From positions 1-24,796 of the IMG/VR virus record IMGVR_UViG_3300040758_000585: DNA of 24,796 nucleotides. One strand, written 5' to 3'. Under the pieces are notes generated by a model. The model was not told the DNA's origin and searched no databases. It saw only the letters and a program-made list of their open reading frames with translations. The stretch comes from a virus. This document shows, piece after piece, positions 20,320 to 24,796 of the stretch. Each line of letters opens with the position of its first letter. Within the stretch, counting starts at the first letter, position 1. A program made the translations under genes and the position numbers.

Positions 20320-22806
20320 ATGCCTGCACGCGCTGGACAGATCGTAGTAGAGATGACGGCCGGGAGCCGGACGTTCATTCAGGACGTTGAAGTCGCGAAA
20401 ACGAAGATTCGGGAGTTGGGCGCGACTGGGCAGTCGGCGAACGCCGGGATGGTGAGCGCGACAAAGGCCACTACCGCATCGATCAAGGCGATGGAGGGCG
20501 GGTTCGCCAATAACAACAAAGCTGCGGCTGCATTCCTCAATACCGTGCTCGGCGGCGGGAAGATCATGCAGGCGGCGTTTCCGATTGTCGGCGGCCTGGC
20601 GTTCGCCGGGATGCTGGATACGATTGGAACCAAGGTCCAGGACTTCTTTAAGAACCTGGAGGAGGCTCCGGCGCGCACGGCGGCGGCGTTCCGCGGGATC
20701 TATGAGCCACTGCAAAAGGAGAACGATGAACTTCAGGTAACCAACGATAAGTTGGCGATGGAAATCGGGAAGCTCAGCGGGCATCCAGGGAACGGCCTGC
20801 AACTGGCACTGCATGAGGCGTGGGTGGTTGCGGACAAGTTGGAGGCGACGGTCTCCAAGACGTTGAAGGAACTCGGCGAGGTACAGAAGAAAGAAGGCAT
20901 CGGGTCGCTGAACGCGTTCTTTACGGGTCGCGCGGACACGAAGGACGATGAGGCGGACGTTAAGAAGTTCACGGACACGATGACTCGGATCGATGCCGAG
21001 GGTATGGCGAGTGTCCGGGCAGCGAAGACGCGGGATGACGCGAATAAGGCACAGGAGGCCTGGAACAAGAAGGCTCTCGCTGCGCTGGATGAGCAGATCA
21101 AAAAGTACGGGATTCTCGCGGATCAGTCGGCGAAGTTACAGCGGTTGCACGACAGAACCGCGACGCTCGATGAGTGGAACGAACACCGCAGACTTCATCC
21201 TCCCAAGACCTTCGATGAGCAGTACGGGATAGTCCCTGATCAGTCGGTGCTGCTGAACGAGCGGCAGGGAACGCTCTCTACGTTGTCGGCGTTGCGGAAC
21301 CGGTACGCGCTGTCGGCGGATGAAGCTTCGATGCAGGGGCAGATTCCGGGACTGCAAGCGGCGGATGAGGCGCACAAGAAACAAGAGGCTGAGGACAAAA
21401 AACGGCAAGAGTTGGAGAATCGACGGTCCAAAGCGGATCAGGCGGACTGGTCGCACCTGATCGAAGAGCGCGCACGCGTCAAGGAACAGTTCCTCTCGGC
21501 GATGGAAAAGATCGATGTCGAGGAGCAGGAGGCGGTAAGGCAGGAACAGGAGAAGGCTCGGAGCATGAACGAAGGGTTCATGGGTCCGGTAGCGGTCGAT
21601 CCGGAGAAGTTGAAATTCCTGCATGACACGTTCGATCAGAAGCGAATTGCAGAGTCCGCTCGTGAGGCTAAGAAGTTCTGGGATGAGCTAAACGCAGGCC
21701 TGGCGAAGGCCATGGAGCAGGAGCGCAAAGAGCAACTGAAGCGAGAGGAAGCGGCGCACGCGGCGGATGAGCGGATCGCGGATATCTCGCTGGGAGCGAA
21801 GCGGGAAAATCTCAACCGGGGCGCAAAGTCGGAGGAAGATCAAGCGAAGCATAGCGGGCTTACCGGCGTCGATCTGGTGAATGAGGAGTACCGGATTCGG
21901 ATGAAGTTGGCGTCCGACCTGGCGAAGATCGAGGACGAACGGATCGCGAAAGAGGCGGTCGGAGACAAGAAGCGGATTCTGCAAGCCGAGAAAGAGGCGG
22001 CGCTCGCGAAAGCCAATGCGGACGCGGAGGATCAGCGAGAGAGGGACCTGGCGGCGCTACGGCAGAAGGATGCGCGCGACTTCTTTGAGGAGATGCGCAC
22101 GCAGGCGGAGACTACCGGGCACATCCTGTATAACGCGCTGCATTCGGCTCTGGATCGCACGTCGGATCAGCTTGCGAAGTTGGTTACCGGGCAGAAGACG
22201 GACTTCGGCAAGACGGTCCAGAACGTCGGCGAAGGGATGGTCAAAGACGGTATCAAGTCGGCGATGTCCCAAGGGCTGGGAAAACTCGGATCGATGTTGG
22301 GGATCAAGGCTCCGAAGGGTAAGCCGGACTTCTCGGAGGCGAATCCGGGTCATGTGATTGTGGACAATCCGGCGGGCGGCGGGTCTACACCTGCCGGCGG
22401 GTTGAGCGGGTTGGCCGGACTGGTGAAGGGCGCCGGAGGCGATGCAGCAGGCGCGGGTGACGATCAGGGATCGGGAGCGGGAGGTTTCCTGAAGACGGCC
22501 AGCGGATTACTTGGGACGGTCCTGAAGTTCGGCGGGTTCATGGCCGGTGGCGGCGACGTGGACCCTGGACAGTCGTACATCGTGGGTGAGCACGAAGCGG
22601 AACTGTTCACGCCACGGACGGCGGGATCGATCACTCCAGGGAGCAAGCTCGGGATGGGCGGTCCTACTTACCACATAGACGCGCGCGGCGCCGATCTGGG
22701 AGCAGGTAATCGCGTATCGCGGGCAATTGAAGCGGCGCATCACGCGGCCAGGGCGGCGGCGGTGGCGCACGCGGATCGGAAATCTCGTACACCACAGAGG
22801 AGTTGA
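20320..22806 (+). CDS. Tail tape measure protein
   Basis: The 828-aa protein is the longest structural gene. It starts RAGQIVVEMTAGSRTFIQDV, has a hydrophobic patch near residues 85-107 (MQAAFPIVGGLAFAGM), a long charged helical centre (about 120-640) rich in Glu, Lys, Ala and Arg, and a Gly-rich C-terminus with the common ending GGDVDPGQSYIVGEHEAEL and FTPRTAGSITPG. Tape measure length sets tail length; at about 1.5 angstroms per residue this suggests a tail of roughly 120 nm. I see no lytic domain. Confidence 0.93.
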   Translation: MPARAGQIVVEMTAGSRTFIQDVEVAKTKIRELGATGQSANAGMVSATKATTASIKAMEGGFANNNKAAAAFLNTVLGGGKIMQAAFPIVGGLAFAGMLDTIGTKVQDFFKNLEEAPARTAAAFRGIYEPLQKENDELQVTNDKLAMEIGKLSGHPGNGLQLALHEAWVVADKLEATVSKTLKELGEVQKKEGIGSLNAFFTGRADTKDDEADVKKFTDTMTRIDAEGMASVRAAKTRDDANKAQEAWNKKALAALDEQIKKYGILADQSAKLQRLHDRTATLDEWNEHRRLHPPKTFDEQYGIVPDQSVLLNERQGTLSTLSALRNRYALSADEASMQGQIPGLQAADEAHKKQEAEDKKRQELENRRSKADQADWSHLIEERARVKEQFLSAMEKIDVEEQEAVRQEQEKARSMNEGFMGPVAVDPEKLKFLHDTFDQKRIAESAREAKKFWDELNAGLAKAMEQERKEQLKREEAAHAADERIADISLGAKRENLNRGAKSEEDQAKHSGLTGVDLVNEEYRIRMKLASDLAKIEDERIAKEAVGDKKRILQAEKEAALAKANADAEDQRERDLAALRQKDARDFFEEMRTQAETTGHILYNALHSALDRTSDQLAKLVTGQKTDFGKTVQNVGEGMVKDGIKSAMSQGLGKLGSMLGIKAPKGKPDFSEANPGHVIVDNPAGGGSTPAGGLSGLAGLVKGAGGDAAGAGDDQGSGAGGFLKTASGLLGTVLKFGGFMAGGGDVDPGQSYIVGEHEAELFTPRTAGSITPGSKLGMGGPTYHIDARGADLGAGNRVSRAIEAAHHAARAAAVAHADRKSRTPQRS

Positions 22807-22808
22807 TC

Positions 22809-23210
22809 ATGGCATATCCAGCATGGACGCTAGTTACGATGCCGGCGACTCCGGCTCCGAAGTCCATCGAGGGGATGGACGATTACATCGCGGGCGGGAA
22901 TGTCAATCCGTTCAACGCGGCGCAGCAGGTGTACGACTGGGGAGTGCGGTATAAGCAGGCGTCGATCTCTTATGCCGCACTCACGCAGGCGCAGGGGCAG
23001 GCGATAGTAGCGTTCCTGAATTCACTGAACGGGATCGTGAATGCGTTCACGTTTCCGGCAGGGCTGGTGACGAAGTACCCGGAGATTCTCAGCACGGACG
23101 GCGGAACTACTCCGCGGCAGTGGAAGCTGAAGAACAACGAGACGAAGTGGAGTATCGAGCCGGGGTCGGTGTACCGGTCGATCACGTTCGAGATTCGGGA
23201 GGCGCTGTGA
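22809..23210 (+). CDS. Tail-tip (distal tail-like) protein
   Basis: ATG 22809 follows AGAGGAG (22795-22801); an in-frame TTG at 22803 is closer than useful. The 133-aa protein contains VRYKQASISYAALTQAQ, then FLNSLNGIVNAFTFPAG, and ends SVYRSITFEIREAL, a pattern of short tail-tip proteins that lie directly after the tape measure. It probably helps to close the tail tube. The exact lambda equivalent (gpM-like) is uncertain. Confidence 0.65.
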   Translation: MAYPAWTLVTMPATPAPKSIEGMDDYIAGGNVNPFNAAQQVYDWGVRYKQASISYAALTQAQGQAIVAFLNSLNGIVNAFTFPAGLVTKYPEILSTDGGTTPRQWKLKNNETKWSIEPGSVYRSITFEIREAL

Positions 23211-23416
23211 AGACATTCGAGCAGTATCTACGTGAGAATACGTTTCCGAACAAGAAGGGACCTGACCACTCTCTACGGGCAACGGTGTATGGCGACAGGG
23301 TGGAGTTCTATATCCATCCGGCAAATGAAGGCGGAGACACGCCGATCTGTGTTGTGAGCGGAAATAATGTCGCGATAGTGAGCGTTTCATCGCAGGTTTC
23401 AACCGGGGAGGAGTAA
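23207..23416 (+). CDS. Small hypothetical tail-region protein, 69 aa
   Basis: GTG 23207 overlaps the preceding TGA (GTGA), and the stop shares one base with the next ATG. The protein begins MKTFEQYLRENTFPNKKGPD and continues SLRATVYGDRVEFYIHPANE, then VVSGNNVAIVSV, a compact strand-rich sequence. I do not recognise a family. Its position between two tail-tip genes suggests a minor tail or assembly role. Confidence 0.6.
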   Translation: MKTFEQYLRENTFPNKKGPDHSLRATVYGDRVEFYIHPANEGGDTPICVVSGNNVAIVSVSSQVSTGEE

Positions 23417-23997
23417 TGCCGAGACCGATGAGCAGCGCGATGCTGTCGGCGATTCAGGCTCCAGTGCTGCGCGTGGCGGTGTTCACGCAATTGACGTTCA
23501 CGTCGGGAGCGATGTGTTTGTGGTCCGGGTCCGGGTCGGTTACTTGGAACGGGCAGACGTGGGCAGGTATCGGGGATCTGCTTGGCGTGGCTCCGGCGGA
23601 GGATGGGACCACGGTGGAGGCGCGGGGAGTATCGGTCAAGGTGAGCGGACTGGATCTGACGATGTTGGCCAGTTTGCAGACCGCATACCGGGTCGGTCTT
23701 CCCGCGGTGGTGTACTTCGGGCTGTTCGACGGCGGCGGCTCGCTGATCGCTTCGCCGATCACCTCATGGGCCGGGAGGATGGACGCGCCGGAGGTGGATG
23801 TGGATGCGGATAAGGCGACGATCACCATCGGCTGTGAGAGTCGAATGATCGATATGAACACGGCGGTTGACCGGCGTGTGACGCATCAGGATCAACAGAT
23901 GAACTGGCCGGGGGATAACGGACACATGTTCGTGCCTGGCTTGCAGGAACTTACGACCTTCTGGGGAGGGTATCCCCAAGCCGGCGGAAACGTCTAA
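23416..23997 (+). CDS. DUF2163-like tail-tip protein
   Basis: The 193-aa protein shows the N-terminal DUF2163 pattern: a first strand with RVAVFTQLTFTSG, LWSGSGSVTWNGQTWAGIGD, GVSVKVSGLDLTML, then SWAGRMDAPEVDVDADKATI and a DQQMNWPGDNGHMFV end. In gene transfer agents and siphoviruses such proteins form the tail-tip hub. GGGGAGGAG lies before ATG 23416. It lacks the C-terminal lysozyme-type or peptidase extension that some relatives carry. It is the last gene before the 24002 element. Confidence 0.85.
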   Translation: MPRPMSSAMLSAIQAPVLRVAVFTQLTFTSGAMCLWSGSGSVTWNGQTWAGIGDLLGVAPAEDGTTVEARGVSVKVSGLDLTMLASLQTAYRVGLPAVVYFGLFDGGGSLIASPITSWAGRMDAPEVDVDADKATITIGCESRMIDMNTAVDRRVTHQDQQMNWPGDNGHMFVPGLQELTTFWGGYPQAGGNV

Positions 23998-24001
23998 ATT
24001 T

Positions 24002-24054
24002 ATTTTCGGGTGGGTGGATCATTCAGGGCGGGGATCGCGTGCCGTTTGTAGAGT
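24002..24054 (+). promoter_or_regulatory. Promoter-like element, copy 3
   Basis: ATTTT at 24002 and GGATCATTCAGGGCGGGG from 24016 match copy 1 (181-211) at 27 of 31 positions with no gap. The second box is weaker: TAGAGT at 24049-24054, one base nearer than TATACT in copies 1 and 2. It lies between the tail-tip operon and the zinc-finger gene, consistent with a promoter for the latter. A direct-repeat (att-like) role is the alternative. Confidence 0.45.
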
Positions 24055-24079
24055 GGTATTTCAGGCAGGGAGATCGGAA

Positions 24080-24796
24080 ATGAAAACTCAACGTTACGTG
24101 ATCATGCTCGGGCAGGTTTTCTTGTGGGAGGAAAAGGCTCCGTTCGTGGAGTCTGGAAAATCAGTATGGGGGGCGCTGGAGTACGACAAGGAAGCAGAGA
24201 AGGTGCGCTGTCATGAATGTGGAGAGTGGCATCGTAACCTTGGGTATCATCTCCGTATCCACGGGTTATCTCCTAGAGAATATAAGGTAAAGCACCGCCT
24301 TAACATATCTTCCAGGCTATTGGGTCCGAATGCTCACAAAGAGAGGGCGGCGAAGACCATAACGTGCAATAATTTTCGTAAACCGGAAGTAATAGCACGG
24401 GCCGTTGCGGCCCGTGCGAAACGCACTGAATACACGCGGAATTCTGCGGAACAGGTGAATGTAAGTGGCACATGTCCAGTTCAGTGGCCAGCAGTGGTGA
24501 GGGATGAGGCGTTACGTTTAGGTAGGACGCCGACATCGACGGAGGTTCCTGGCAAGATCAGGGACGCCGCGATAAGGGCATACGGCACGTGGACCTCCGC
24601 CATGGCGAACCTCGGATTAGATCCTGTCCATGGGCCTGGAAGGGGAAAGCCAAAGAGATACACTGCTGCCGTATTAATTGAGGTACTTCGGGATTTCTAC
24701 GTTCTGAATCAGAGGCTACCTAAAATGCGAGAGTACGGAATTGGTCGGTTACCGTCCAAGGCAAACTTTCACCACGAATTTGGCGGGTTTCCGGAG
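24080..24796 (+). CDS. Ros/MucR-type zinc finger with HNH-associated repeats (partial)
   Basis: ATG 24080 follows GGGAG (24068-24072), and the frame stays open for 239 codons to the window end. Residues 42-75 are a Ros/MucR C2H2 finger: Cys44, Cys47, His57, His61, followed by the family's GLSPREYKVKHRLN. The C-terminal half has at least two homing-endonuclease-associated (HNH_repeat) units: LGRTPTSTEVPG to YGTWTSAMANLGL, and a second ending FHHEFGGFPE at the edge. AT-richer wobble positions and less biased codons than the tail genes suggest a different origin. It is probably a DNA-binding regulator or endonuclease; no catalytic HNH is visible yet. Confidence 0.75.
   Translation, partial: MKTQRYVIMLGQVFLWEEKAPFVESGKSVWGALEYDKEAEKVRCHECGEWHRNLGYHLRIHGLSPREYKVKHRLNISSRLLGPNAHKERAAKTITCNNFRKPEVIARAVAARAKRTEYTRNSAEQVNVSGTCPVQWPAVVRDEALRLGRTPTSTEVPGKIRDAAIRAYGTWTSAMANLGLDPVHGPGRGKPKRYTAAVLIEVLRDFYVLNQRLPKMREYGIGRLPSKANFHHEFGGFPE

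Noticed and set aside
1-24796. CRISPR array, insertion sequence, integrase or lysis genes
   Set aside because: No regularly spaced repeats, transposase motifs, recombinase signature, or holin/endolysin-like ORF were found in either strand.

Overview
The window is most of the left and middle part of a tailed phage (siphovirus with an HK97-type head), probably a prophage, in a GC-rich bacterium. The only clearly non-phage-like gene is the minus-strand ORF at the left edge. It has the 'ELLERY-LGR...E-EAAPVEEHL' pattern of the short anti-sigma-like zinc-finger proteins that are very common in Acidobacteria. The partial gene at the right edge, a Ros/MucR-type zinc finger followed by HNH-associated repeats, also fits that phylum. 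The host assignment is therefore a moderate-confidence inference. No integrase, lysis, replication or tail-fibre gene lies in the window, so the element must continue to the right.

Layout. (1) 1-138, minus strand: frameshifted zinc-finger protein, possibly outside the phage. (2) About 181-5160, plus strand: an early/accessory operon that starts with a promoter-like element and a C-terminal scrap of a C5 DNA methyltransferase. It continues with a SprT-like metalloprotease, short ORFs (one of 42 aa that is easily missed), an 863-aa SNF2-type helicase fused to a DNA methyltransferase, an internally duplicated helical protein and a DUF4326 protein. (3) 5161-6980: a regulatory module with a second copy of the promoter-like element, a phased cluster of GTTGAC-like half-sites, two paralogous two-gene cassettes (the second looks like a sigma factor split into region 2 and region 4), and a small ORF. 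(4) 6981-7424: a 444-base stretch without a convincing gene but rich in hairpins, including a degenerate tRNA-like fold. (5) 7524-9196: two small tandem paralogs, a NinB-like recombination protein, an HNH-like nuclease, a small zinc-ribbon protein and an HNH endonuclease. (6) 9188-9379: a repeat-bearing gap that is the best candidate for the cos/packaging region. (7) 9380-23997: the structural operon: TerS, TerL, portal, prohead protease, capsid, a post-capsid protein, terminator, connectors, a glycosyltransferase, tail terminator, tail tube, chaperones with a probable -1 frameshift, a gp10-like protein, tape measure and tail-tip proteins. (8) 24002-24796: another copy of the promoter-like element and a zinc-finger/HNH-repeat gene cut by the window end.

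How it may work together. The structural genes have the canonical HK97-like order, mostly with ATGA/GTGA stop-start overlaps. The most unusual features are the split sigma-like pair beside a recurring promoter-like element that lacks a normal -35 box, and a prohead protease carrying an N-terminal 13-cysteine helical domain resembling Csp/DUF326 copper-storage proteins. A link between the split sigma and the element is a hypothesis, not something the sequence proves.
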